40,017 bases of DNA, from positions 1 through 40,017 of the forward strand of contig CAAEDK010000289.1 of the NCBI GenBank assembly GCA_900754605.1, written 5' to 3'. Below, piece by piece: positions 34,101-40,017 of this stretch. Below the pieces are notes generated by a model that saw only the letters and a program-made list of their open reading frames with translations, was not told the DNA's origin and ran no database searches. The DNA comes from an uncultured Oscillospiraceae bacterium (GTDB lineage: Bacteria > Bacillota_A > Clostridia > Oscillospirales > Oscillospiraceae). Numbering within the stretch: the stretch's first letter is position 1; each line of letters begins with the position of its first letter. The translations under genes and the position numbers were made by a program.

Positions 34101-35283
34101 GGACAAGGAGATCTATGACTTCTGTCCCGTCCAGCATCCTGCAGATGACCCTAATACTGACATCGTTACCACTCACTTCGAGTACCACTCCATGGAGAGC
34201 AATCTGCTGAAGCTGGATATGCTGGGCCACGATGATCCCACCATGATTCGGATGCTGGAGGACCTGACTGGGGTGAATGCCCGGACGGATATTCCATTGG
34301 ACGACCGGGATACCATGTCCATCTTCCAGTCCTCCAAGGTGCTGGGCTATGAGAATGACAAGATTCTGGGGCCTACCGGCGGAACCGCCATCCCAGAGTT
34401 CGGTACCACCTTCGTTCGGGGAATGCTGGAGGATACCCAGCCCGACCAGTTCGATATTCTGGTGCGTCTGTCCGGTTTTTCCCACGGAACCGATGTGTGG
34501 CTGGGCAACGCCAAGGATCTGATCACATCAGGGACTGCAAAGGTTAGCGAGGCCATCGGCTGCCGGGACGACATCATGCTGTTCCTCATCTCCAAGGGGA
34601 TGGAGCCCAAGCGTTCCTTCAAGATCATGGAGGCGGTGCGAAAGGGCAGGGGACTGCCCGAGGGGGCGGAGGACGAGATGCGGGAGCACGGGGTGCCCGA
34701 CTGGTACATTGGCTCCTGTAAAAAGATCGCCTATCTGTTCCCGAAGGCCCACGCCGTGGCTTATGTGATGATGGCCTTCCGGATCGCCTGGTTCAAGGTC
34801 CACCGCCCGCTGGCCTTTTACGCCGCCTACTTCTCCATCCGCGCCAAGGCCTTTGACGAGGCATTCATGTGCCGGGGGATGGATGTGTGCCAGCGGAAAA
34901 TGCGGGAGATCGTGGCCAAGGACAAGGAGGCCTCCGCAGTGGAGCAGGATATGCTCACCACCCTGGAGGTCTGCTATGAGTTCTACCTCCGCGGCTTCAC
35001 CTTTGACCGGATGGATCTGTACAAATCGGAGGCCATCAACTTCTCTATGGATGAGGAGCGGGGCACGCTGCGTCCCCCCTTTGTATCTGTGGCTGGACTT
35101 GGCGACACAGCGGCCATCTCTCTGGCGGAGCAGGTGAAGGGAAAACGCTTTATTTCCATCGAGGAGGTTGCGGCCGCCTGCCCCAAGGTGTCCAAGACCC
35201 ACATTGATAAGCTGACAGAGGCCGGGGCATTTGGAGATATGCCTGCCACCAGCCAGATGGACTTGTTTTCCATGCTTGGCTGA
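31105..35283 (+). CDS. polC: DNA polymerase III PolC-type alpha subunit
   Basis: The 1392-residue replicase of low-GC Gram-positives has a built-in proofreading exonuclease. Order: N-terminal domain (1-165) with a charged linker, OB fold (about 170-265, VVEGDVFAVDHRE), PHP domain part 1 (HLHTNMSAMDAL at about 271), and DEDDh exonuclease (FDIETTGLNKKYEVIIEIG at about 367, ending near 530 with HRASDDAATVAYM). PHP part 2 and the polymerase core follow. A four-cysteine zinc site CPKCKHSDF ... CPVCG lies at about 854-890, the catalytic DIDLNFSG at about 912, and the C-terminal fingers and duplex-binding region end the protein. Length is close to the usual 1430. The ATG is preceded by GAGGAG at 12 bases. 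A hairpin follows the stop. Confidence 0.96.
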   Translation: MSKKIPFLEMFAALTQWAEFVNAMEGWVITEAAIDRSSRSAVVTVEGADGAGPNLVIQAEEAVARCYGLNSVKLNCITDKKELNHAVSAEVIPAEEQTQTDTGAGAHEAEEDAFARAEAIRAAALKKVRTAAPSSGKGKGGNEKRGKGRSIYGKPIKRAPVPIGDLELDMGMVVVEGDVFAVDHRELKKRGAWVTAFDITDYTGSIRVNKFFPGDEGKVLVDGVKKGMRLLVQGRLNMDRFYGDMVLEPVAVMAAEQHVRMDNAPEKRVELHLHTNMSAMDALTAVGFKTDSTIGTDKNVIKRAEAWGHPAIAITDHGVAHAFPNAKHSAKKIKVLFGVEAYYINDVDDRVVVHGQTDAPFSDEIVCFDIETTGLNKKYEVIIEIGAVVLKNGEITDRFNTFVSPGRILSPEIIHLTGITDEMLEGAPSQKEALEAFLEFAGSRPLAAHNADFDMGFIAAGCRKYGIPFHNPSVDSLILAQNLLPELGKYKLDIVAEYLHLPAFNHHRASDDAATVAYMLPHFFKKLEEMGLRTLGEINPAMPKLRRGGGKMRRKPKHLIVLAKNQTGLRNLYKLISLSQLEHFKRYPIMPKSLINENREGLIIGSACEAGELFQAVVDGKDWEELKRIASWYDYLEIQPLCNNMFMLRKGIVKNEEELRDFNRTIVRLGEEMGKPVCATGDVHFLDPEDEVYRHILLASKGFEDADESLPIYFKTTEEMLQEFSYLGKEKAREVVVTNTNLIADWCDPIDPLPQGLFAPKLEDSDGELKRLVWGKAHELYGENPPKIVTDRIEVELGDIIRCKYDVIYMSAQKLVQNSLEHGYLVGSRGSVGSSLVAFMSGITEVNSLPAHYRCPKCKHSDFDYARDPAHPYGCGADMPDAVCPVCGTKYVKDGFNIPFETFLGFGGDKVPDIDLNFSGEYQANAHRYTFELFGQTHVFRAGTIGAVAEKTAFGYVKKYLDERGRIVSKAEENRLAIGCTGVKRTTGQHPGGMVVIPQDKEIYDFCPVQHPADDPNTDIVTTHFEYHSMESNLLKLDMLGHDDPTMIRMLEDLTGVNARTDIPLDDRDTMSIFQSSKVLGYENDKILGPTGGTAIPEFGTTFVRGMLEDTQPDQFDILVRLSGFSHGTDVWLGNAKDLITSGTAKVSEAIGCRDDIMLFLISKGMEPKRSFKIMEAVRKGRGLPEGAEDEMREHGVPDWYIGSCKKIAYLFPKAHAVAYVMMAFRIAWFKVHRPLAFYAAYFSIRAKAFDEAFMCRGMDVCQRKMREIVAKDKEASAVEQDMLTTLEVCYEFYLRGFTFDRMDLYKSEAINFSMDEERGTLRPPFVSVAGLGDTAAISLAEQVKGKRFISIEEVAAACPKVSKTHIDKLTEAGAFGDMPATSQMDLFSMLG

Positions 35284-35292
35284 TCTGTCTTT

Positions 35293-35322
35293 AAAACGGC
35301 CACCGGAAGGCGGCCGTTTGTA
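35293..35322 (+). terminator. Probable terminator after polC
   Basis: An 8-bp stem AAACGGCC/GGCCGTTT (35294-35301 with 35312-35319) is followed by only a short T-rich stretch (TTTGTACTT). It probably ends the pyrH-polC operon, perhaps incompletely. Confidence 0.55.
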
Positions 35323-35354
35323 CTTGTCAGTGCCATGAGATTTGAATGTGTCTC

Positions 35355-35383
35355 GTATCTTTTCACGTTCTGGTACATAGAAA
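35355..35383 (+). promoter_or_regulatory. Possible sigma-E promoter of yqfC-yqfD
   Basis: GTATCTT (35355-35361) and CATAGAAA (35376-35383), 14 bases apart, resemble sigma-E boxes (about kmATATT and CATACAHT) with several mismatches. In Bacillus, yqfC and yqfD are expressed in the mother cell under sigma-E, which makes this placement sensible. Confidence 0.4.
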
Positions 35384-35403
35384 TAGCGGGAAAGGGTGAT
35401 GGT

Positions 35404-35685
35404 ATGTCAGGAAAGGGGATTCGGGAGGGGCTGCTGGAGCGGACAGCAGAACTGTTGGACCTGCCGGCCGATGCGGTGGCCGGGGTGCCGCGGCTGGAAC
35501 TGGTAGGGACCCGGGAATTGCGGATGGAGAACCACAAGGGAATCCTGGCTTATGGGACGGATGAGATCCACATTAGCGGAGGCTCCTATATTGTCAAAGT
35601 GACAGGAGAGGACCTGGAGCTGCGTGCCATGACCGGACTGGAGTTGCTCATCACCGGGCACATTACCGGCGTTCAGCTGGCATAG
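35404..35685 (+). CDS. yqfC: Sporulation protein YqfC (YabP/YqfC family)
   Basis: The 93-residue protein of the YabP/YqfC family has ELLDLPADAVAGVPRLELVG (about 13-32), then the conserved MENHKGILAYGTDEIHIS and a beta-rich end with LELRAMTGLELLITGHI. No membrane segment is seen. Family members are found only in spore formers. I chose ATG 35404 because AAAGGGTGAT precedes it; a longer reading from 35335 overlaps the candidate promoter. The gene is followed by yqfD after 10 bases, the conserved pair. Confidence 0.9.
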   Translation: MSGKGIREGLLERTAELLDLPADAVAGVPRLELVGTRELRMENHKGILAYGTDEIHISGGSYIVKVTGEDLELRAMTGLELLITGHITGVQLA

Positions 35686-35695
35686 GAGCGGTGAG

Positions 35696-36925
35696 ATGAA
35701 ACACGCGGTCAACTATCTGCGGGGGACGGCGACTCTGACGGCGCAGGGGCTGTTCCCGGAGCGTCTGCTGAACCTGTGTGCCCAGGAGGGAGTAGCCTGC
35801 TGGGCTCTGGAGTGGGTGGACAGCCACACCATGCGACTGACCACCTACCGCCGAAATCTGCCATCGCTGCGCCGCTTGGCTCAACGGGTGGGCTGCGAGG
35901 TGGAGGTAGAGGGGACCCGGGGGCTGCCGGACTTTCTGTCCCGTTTCCGGCGGCGGTATGCCTTCCTCATCGGGCTGGCCTTCGCCCTGCTGGCGGTGAG
36001 CGTTCTGTCCCGGTTCATCCTGACTGTGGAGGTAGTGGGCAGCGAAAAGGTGCCCACCGCCCAGATCCTGTCGGAGTTGCGGCGGTATGGGGTGCGGCCG
36101 GGGGCATACGGCCCCGGTCTGGATCGTAAGACCATTGCTCAGCAGGCTCTGCGTGGGTTGGAGGGGCTGTCTTGGATGTCCATCAACCTGTATGGTACCC
36201 GGCTGGAGGTGGTGGTCCGGGACGCAGTGGAGCCACCGGAACTGGCTGGGGAGGATGGATATTATGACATTGTGGCGGAGACGGATGGGCTGATCACCCA
36301 GGTGGAGCCCATGGCGGGAGAGGCCGCGGTGCAGGAGGGGGACACGGTGGCGGAGGGAGAGGTGCTGATCTCCGGGGTGATCACTATGGAGCCGCCCAAG
36401 TACAGCGATCTCCCAGTGCGTACCTATCAGACCCATGCAAAGGGCAAAGTCTATGCCCGTACCTGGAGGACGATATCTGCCGCTATCCCCGTCCAGGCGG
36501 AGGTGAAGCGGCACACCGGGGAGGAGCGTAACCTATGGTCATTGAGCTGTTTTGGGAAGCGGCTGGATTTTTATAAAAACAGTAGCATTCCCTGGCCGTT
36601 GTATGATAGAATAACCACGGTACACCAGCTGACCCTTCCGGGTGGGCGGGGCCTGCCCCTGATGCTGCGGGGGGAGCGCTGCCGCGCCTATGAGAAAGAG
36701 ACGGTCTCCATCGACCTGGAAGCGGCCCGGACTATGCTGGAGGAGCGCCTGCTGCTCCGGCTGGGGGAGACGGTCGGAGGGGATGGACAGGTGCTGTCCA
36801 CCCAGTATTCGGCGCGGGTCCGTGGCGGGATGCTGGAGGTGACCCTGACCGCGGAGTGCCGGGAGGAGATCGGAATGGAGCTCCCCGGCGGCCGCGAGAT
36901 CCCGGGGGAGACCCCGGTGGAGTAG
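35696..36925 (+). CDS. yqfD: Sporulation protein YqfD
   Basis: The 409-residue single-pass membrane protein has a cytosolic N-terminus (1-87), one membrane helix (about 88-109, starting YAFLIGLAFALL) and a large outer part. That part begins with a POTRA-like stretch (VEVVGSEKVPTAQILSELRR) and holds GLSWMSINLYGTRLEVVVRD. It ends in a beta-rich region with SGVITMEPPKYSDLPVRTYQ. It is related to SpoIVFA-like/YqfD proteins of spore formers and probably acts in the mother cell membrane. The ATG follows GGAGCGGTGAG. phoH follows after 14 bases. Confidence 0.9.
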   Translation: MKHAVNYLRGTATLTAQGLFPERLLNLCAQEGVACWALEWVDSHTMRLTTYRRNLPSLRRLAQRVGCEVEVEGTRGLPDFLSRFRRRYAFLIGLAFALLAVSVLSRFILTVEVVGSEKVPTAQILSELRRYGVRPGAYGPGLDRKTIAQQALRGLEGLSWMSINLYGTRLEVVVRDAVEPPELAGEDGYYDIVAETDGLITQVEPMAGEAAVQEGDTVAEGEVLISGVITMEPPKYSDLPVRTYQTHAKGKVYARTWRTISAAIPVQAEVKRHTGEERNLWSLSCFGKRLDFYKNSSIPWPLYDRITTVHQLTLPGGRGLPLMLRGERCRAYEKETVSIDLEAARTMLEERLLLRLGETVGGDGQVLSTQYSARVRGGMLEVTLTAECREEIGMELPGGREIPGETPVE

Positions 36926-36939
36926 GAGAAGGTACACCC

Positions 36940-37926
36940 ATGACAGAACAGAGCATCAGCCTGGAGCGTCTGGAGGACACCATCAGTGTCTTTGGCTCCT
37001 TTGACGAGAATATCCGATTGATCGAAGCGGAGCTGGGGGTCTCGGTGGTGAACCGGGACGCGCAGCTGAAAATTGCCGGGGAGGACCCGGAAAAGGTGAT
37101 GTATGCCGCCCGGGTCATTGAAAATCTGATGACCCTGGCCTCCCGGGGGGAGTCCATCGGGGAACAAAATGTCCGTTATGTCCTCCAGCTAGTCCGGGAG
37201 GGCCGGGAGGAGCAGATCCACCACCTGGCGGCCGATGTACTGTGCATTACGGCCAAGGGCAAGCCTATTAAGGCCAAGACCCTGGGGCAGAAGAAGTATA
37301 TCGAGGCCATTCAGAAAAATGTAGTTACGCTGGGGATCGGTCCGGCCGGCACCGGTAAGACCTATCTGGCGGTGGCGGCCGCGGTGGCCGCCTTCCGGGA
37401 GAAGCAGGTCAACCGCATCATCCTTACCCGCCCCGCGGTGGAGGCGGGGGAGCGGCTGGGCTTCCTGCCGGGGGATCTCCAGTCCAAGGTGGACCCCTAT
37501 CTTCGGCCTTTGTACGACGCCCTGTTCGATATGCTGGGCCCAGAAACCTATCAGAAGTATCTGGAGCGGGGCAATATCGAGGTTGCGCCCCTGGCCTATA
37601 TGCGCGGCCGGACACTGGACGACAGCTTCATTATTCTGGACGAGGCGCAGAACACCAGTCGGGAGCAGATGAAGATGTTCCTGACCCGCCTGGGCTTTGG
37701 CTCCAAGATCGTCATCACCGGCGACATTACCCAGATCGACCTGCCTGCGGATAAGGTGTCCGGCCTGCGGGAGGCCATGCGGGTGCTGAAAGGGGTGGAG
37801 GACATCGCGATCTGCCGCCTGGGAGAGAGCGATGTGGTCCGCCACGCCCTGGTCCAGCGGATTATCAAGGCCTATGAGGTGGACGAGGACTGGAAGGGCG
37901 GCGGCAAGAAGGAGCGCAGGGGCTGA
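36940..37926 (+). CDS. phoH: PhoH family ATPase
   Basis: The 328-residue protein has an N-terminal KH-like domain (about 1-90; ERLEDTISVFGSFDENIRLI) and a P-loop NTPase domain. Walker A GPAGTGKTYLAVAAA lies at about 134-148, the Walker B FIILDEAQNTSREQMKMFL at about 229-247, and the motif VITGDITQIDLP at about 258-269. The family is linked with RNA metabolism; its place before ybeY is strongly conserved and hints at a shared role in rRNA or RNA quality control. The ATG at 36940 follows AGGAGAAGG; frame extensions upstream overlap yqfD. Confidence 0.94.
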   Translation: MTEQSISLERLEDTISVFGSFDENIRLIEAELGVSVVNRDAQLKIAGEDPEKVMYAARVIENLMTLASRGESIGEQNVRYVLQLVREGREEQIHHLAADVLCITAKGKPIKAKTLGQKKYIEAIQKNVVTLGIGPAGTGKTYLAVAAAVAAFREKQVNRIILTRPAVEAGERLGFLPGDLQSKVDPYLRPLYDALFDMLGPETYQKYLERGNIEVAPLAYMRGRTLDDSFIILDEAQNTSREQMKMFLTRLGFGSKIVITGDITQIDLPADKVSGLREAMRVLKGVEDIAICRLGESDVVRHALVQRIIKAYEVDEDWKGGGKKERRG

Positions 37927-37970
37927 GCTGCGGCAGACCCATGACAGACATAGAGAAAGGGAGTGCTTGG

Positions 37971-38477
37971 ATGGATCACACCATTATCTTCGAGACCGAG
38001 GTGGAGTGCCCTCCGGAGACTGAGGCCCTGCTGGACAAGGTGATCTCCGCCGCATTGGAGGCGGAGGGGGTCACGCTGCCCTGTGAGATCAGTGTGCTTC
38101 TCACCGACGACGCAGGCATCCACCAGATCAACCGGGAGATGCGGGAGGTGGACCGGCCCACCGATGTGCTCTCCTTCCCCATGTTTGATCTGGAGCCCGG
38201 ACAGCACCCGGAGGAGGGGGAGGAGGACCCGGAGACCGGTCTGGTCCCCCTGGGGGATATGTGCATCTCCCTGGAGCGGGCGGCGGCCCAGGCGGAGGAG
38301 TTCGGCCACAGTGTGGAGCGGGAGCTGAGCTATCTCACCGTCCACTCGGTGCTCCATCTGCTGGGCTATGACCACCTGGACGAGGGCCCCATGAAGGCCC
38401 AGATGCGGGCCAGGGAGGAGGCCATCCTGGGGGGGTTGGGGATCACCCGTGAGACAGAACAGGAGAGACAGCCATGA
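37971..38477 (+). CDS. ybeY: Endoribonuclease YbeY (rRNA maturation factor)
   Basis: The 168-residue metal-dependent RNase is needed for 16S rRNA 3'-end maturation and ribosome quality control. The zinc motif is HSVLHLLGYDH (about 125-135). Before it lie LTDDAGIHQINREMREVDRPTDVLSFPM (split about 45-72) and GDMCISLERA. The ATG at 37971 follows AAGGGAG; an ATG at 37941 in frame would add ten unconserved residues. The stop overlaps the next small gene as ATGA. Confidence 0.94.
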   Translation: MDHTIIFETEVECPPETEALLDKVISAALEAEGVTLPCEISVLLTDDAGIHQINREMREVDRPTDVLSFPMFDLEPGQHPEEGEEDPETGLVPLGDMCISLERAAAQAEEFGHSVERELSYLTVHSVLHLLGYDHLDEGPMKAQMRAREEAILGGLGITRETEQERQP

Positions 38478-38635
38478 GAGAGCAGCCCTATCTGCGGCTT
38501 GTGCCGCTGGAGGAAGAGGAGGAGCCGGCAGAGATCGGGGTGGAGTGCACCGCCAAGGATCTGGCCATAATCTCCGCCGCCCTGTGCGCCGCCGCGGCCG
38601 CCTTCTGGTGGGTGTGGCGGAAGCTGACCAGGTGA
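38474..38635 (+). CDS. Small single-pass membrane protein, unknown
   Basis: A 53-residue frame starts at an ATG overlapping the ybeY stop (ATGA) with AGGAGAGA just upstream. It reads as an acidic N-terminal half (LVPLEEEEEPAEIGVE), then one alanine-rich membrane helix (about 31-48, IISAALCAAAAAFWWVW), then a basic end RKLTR, a positive-inside end. The coupled start argues for a real gene. In many Firmicutes this place holds the diacylglycerol kinase gene dgkA; there is no sequence likeness to dgkA. No function is assigned. Confidence 0.65.
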   Translation: MREQPYLRLVPLEEEEEPAEIGVECTAKDLAIISAALCAAAAAFWWVWRKLTR

Positions 38636-38687
38636 CAGATATTTGCAGGGCCCCACGGAGACGGACGGACCATGCAGGTTTGATCCG

Positions 38688-38760
38688 CAGGGGCGCACAA
38701 TGTGCGCCCGCCGGTTCAAGGGGCAGCTTCGAGGAAAGCGGGCGTACGCTGTGCGCCCCC
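38688..38760. repeat. Inverted repeat element between the small membrane gene and era
   Basis: Two 22-base arms (38690-38711 and 38738-38759; GGGGCGCACA and CCCGC ends) agree at 19 positions in inverted orientation around 26 bases. The first arm is itself a perfect 9-bp palindrome (GGGCGCACA/TGTGCGCCC) with one base between. The form suggests a small dispersed palindromic repeat. It may also slow transcription before era. Confidence 0.6.
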
Positions 38761-38842
38761 ACAAAAGAGAATGTAAGGTTACACACGACTGAGGGAGGAA
38801 AATGCTCGCATCCCCTGAATACAAGAAAGTGAGGATCATCTT

Positions 38843-39739
38843 ATGACAATCAAAAAATCCGGCATCATCACCCTGTGCGGCCGGCCCAATGTGGGCAAGT
38901 CCACTCTGACCAACGCCCTGGTGGGAGAGAAGGTGGCCATCGTCACCAACAAGCCACAGACCACCCGTAGCCGGATCTGTGCCATCCTGAACCGGGGGGA
39001 GAGCCAGTTCGTCTTTGTGGACACCCCCGGTCTGCACCGGGCCCGCACCCGCCTGGGGGACTACATGGTCAACGTGGTGAAGGAGAGCGTGGCCGACGTG
39101 GACGGCGTGCTGCTTCTGGTGGAGCCCATCCCCAACATCGGCGACCCGGAGCGGGAGCTGATCGCCCGGATCAAGAGCCTGGGGTGCCCCTCGGTGCTGG
39201 TCATCAATAAGGTGGACACCCTGGAGCACAAGGAGAAGCTGCTGGAGGTCATCCAGGTCTATGGACAGGCCCACGACTTCACCGCCGTGGTGCCCATCTC
39301 CGCCAAGAGCGGCGAGGGTGTGGAGGAACTGCTGGGCGTGCTGGAGGGCTTCCTTCCGGAGGGGCCCCAGCTGTTCCCCGAGGACATGGTCACCGACCAG
39401 CCGGAGCGGCAGATCATGGCGGAGATTTTAAGGGAGAAGCTGCTGCTGTGCCTGGACAAGGAGATCCCCCACGGAACGGCGGTGGAGATCACCAAATTCT
39501 CCGAGCGGGATGACGAGGTCATCGAGATCGACGCCACCATCTACTGTGAGAAGAACAGCCACAAAGGCATTATCATCGGCAAAGGAGGCTCCATGCTGAA
39601 AAAGGTGTCCACCCTGGCCCGGCAGGATATGGAGCGGTTCATGGGTACTAAGGTGTATCTCCAAACCTGGGTGAAGGTCAAAGAAAATTGGCGGGATAAC
39701 CCTTCGGCGATCCAGAATTTCGGCTACCGCAGGGAGTAA
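38843..39739 (+). CDS. era: GTPase Era
   Basis: The 298-residue GTPase binds 16S rRNA near its 3' end and helps 30S assembly. G motifs: GRPNVGKSTL (about 13-22), TTRSR switch I, DTPGLH (about 59-64) and INKVD (about 120-124). The C-terminal KH domain has HKGIIIGKGGSMLKK (about 240-254) and the usual end VKVKENWRDNPSAI. The ATG follows GTGAGG. The last 17 codons and 58 bases after the stop recur, diverged, 221 bases downstream. recO often follows era; here a repeat region does. Confidence 0.96.
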   Translation: MTIKKSGIITLCGRPNVGKSTLTNALVGEKVAIVTNKPQTTRSRICAILNRGESQFVFVDTPGLHRARTRLGDYMVNVVKESVADVDGVLLLVEPIPNIGDPERELIARIKSLGCPSVLVINKVDTLEHKEKLLEVIQVYGQAHDFTAVVPISAKSGEGVEELLGVLEGFLPEGPQLFPEDMVTDQPERQIMAEILREKLLLCLDKEIPHGTAVEITKFSERDDEVIEIDATIYCEKNSHKGIIIGKGGSMLKKVSTLARQDMERFMGTKVYLQTWVKVKENWRDNPSAIQNFGYRRE

Positions 39740-39906
39740 CTGAGAGGCGGTATCTGACGAGCCAAATTTCTTTGCGAGCGTATGCGAGCCGCGCCTTGGC
39801 GCGTACAAGCGTTTTTCCGGAGGAAAAACCTTTGTCCCGGGGGAGCTTCTTCCCCGGGACAAAATCCAAAACGGGCCCCCGCAAAAGCGGAAGCTTTTGT
39901 GGGACA
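39740..39906. repeat. Hairpin-rich repeat region behind era
   Basis: No gene is supported here. Four hairpins stand in line: CGCGCC/GGCGCG (39791-39804), GTTTTTCC/GGAAAAAC (39811-39829), a 12-bp stem TTTGTCCCGGGG/CCCCGGGACAAA (39831-39863), and CGCAAAAGC/GCTTTTGTG within an 11-bp stem (39878-39903). The third, although lacking a T run, could stop transcription. TTTGCGAGCGTATGCGAGCC (39771-39790) recurs exactly at 39991-40010. Confidence 0.7.
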
Positions 39907-39960
39907 AATTGGCGGGACAATCCATCAGCAATCCAGAATTTCGGATATCGCAAGGAATAA
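39907..39960 (+). pseudogene. Second copy of the era 3' end (17 codons plus stop)
   Basis: The frame reads NWRDNPSAIQNFGYRKE and stop; the real era ends NWRDNPSAIQNFGYRRE and stop. Of 54 bases nine differ; eight changes are silent and one is Arg to Lys. It has no start, ribosome site or era body in front of it. The likeness begins abruptly at AAATTGG and runs on past the stop to at least 40010. It looks like a displaced era end, as made when an element inserts at the 3' end of a gene. Confidence 0.85.
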
Positions 39961-40017
39961 CAGAGAGGCGGCATCTGCGGAATCGATTTTTTTGCGAGCG
40001 TATGCGAGCCGTACTTC

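Noticed and set aside
38449..38832. Open frame of 127 codons across the end of ybeY and the palindromic repeat
   Set aside because: It is in another frame than ybeY and the small membrane gene, is arginine/glycine-rich as expected of a GC-rich shadow, and lacks a start site.
39686..40010. CRISPR-like repeat array
   Set aside because: Only two copies of about 110 bases, diverged, and one is coding; this is a duplication, not an array.

Overview
The window looks like a chromosomal segment of a spore-forming, Gram-positive gut-type Clostridia, most likely Oscillospiraceae (Flavonifractor/Oscillibacter-like). The reasons are moderately high GC, sigG and yqfC/yqfD sporulation genes, a PolC-type replicase, firmicute gene orders (xseA-xseB-ispA-dxs-tlyA-nadK-argR-recN; pyrH-frr-uppS-cdsA-dxr-rseP-ispG-polC; yqfC-yqfD-phoH-ybeY-era), and frequent GTG/TTG starts behind strong GGAGG sites. 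The species assignment is inference. Almost everything reads on the + strand; only a tRNA-Gly, sigG and a ZIP transporter are on the minus strand.

Layout. 1-1.45 kb: the 3' end of a LysR regulator, a 64-residue membrane protein that resembles small prophage proteins, a gene-poor stretch, and a minus-strand tRNA-Gly(CCC) with its own promoter and terminator. 1.7-2.8 kb: a secreted SleB-type wall hydrolase behind a good match to a WalR box. 2.8-13.2 kb: a housekeeping run for transcription antitermination, DNA repair (xseAB, recN), isoprenoid synthesis (ispA, dxs), rRNA methylation, NAD kinase and ArgR, closed by a clear terminator. 13.3-22.7 kb: a ten-gene Mrp/Mbh-type cation/proton antiporter operon with four antiporter-like pump subunits and no hydrogenase or other electron-transfer subunit in the window. 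22.7-24.4 kb: convergent sigG and a ZIP metal transporter. 24.6-35.3 kb: pyrH, frr, lipid carrier and phospholipid synthesis, two more MEP-pathway genes (dxr, ispG), rseP and polC. 35.3-39.7 kb: the sporulation pair yqfC-yqfD, phoH, ybeY, a 53-residue membrane protein in the place often held by dgkA, and era. 39.7 kb to the end: a hairpin-rich repeat and a second, diverged copy of the last 17 codons of era.

How the genes fit together. Four isoprenoid enzymes (Dxs, Dxr, IspG, IspA) and UppS sit in two blocks and feed undecaprenyl phosphate for the cell wall. NusB, YbeY, Era, TlyA, Frr and PhoH concern rRNA, ribosomes and RNA quality. The antiporter operon would trade cations against protons across the membrane.

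Most notable items: (1) the duplicated, synonymously diverged 3' end of era, which looks like an attachment-site duplication at the edge of an inserted element; (2) the four-pump Mrp/Mbh-like operon, in which the parts of MrpA are distributed over separate genes; (3) a sigG leader in which a 19-nt-arm hairpin covers the ribosome binding site in read-through RNA, while a sigma-F-like promoter would start inside its loop; (4) a WalR-consensus site before the wall hydrolase; (5) an imperfect palindromic repeat before era.
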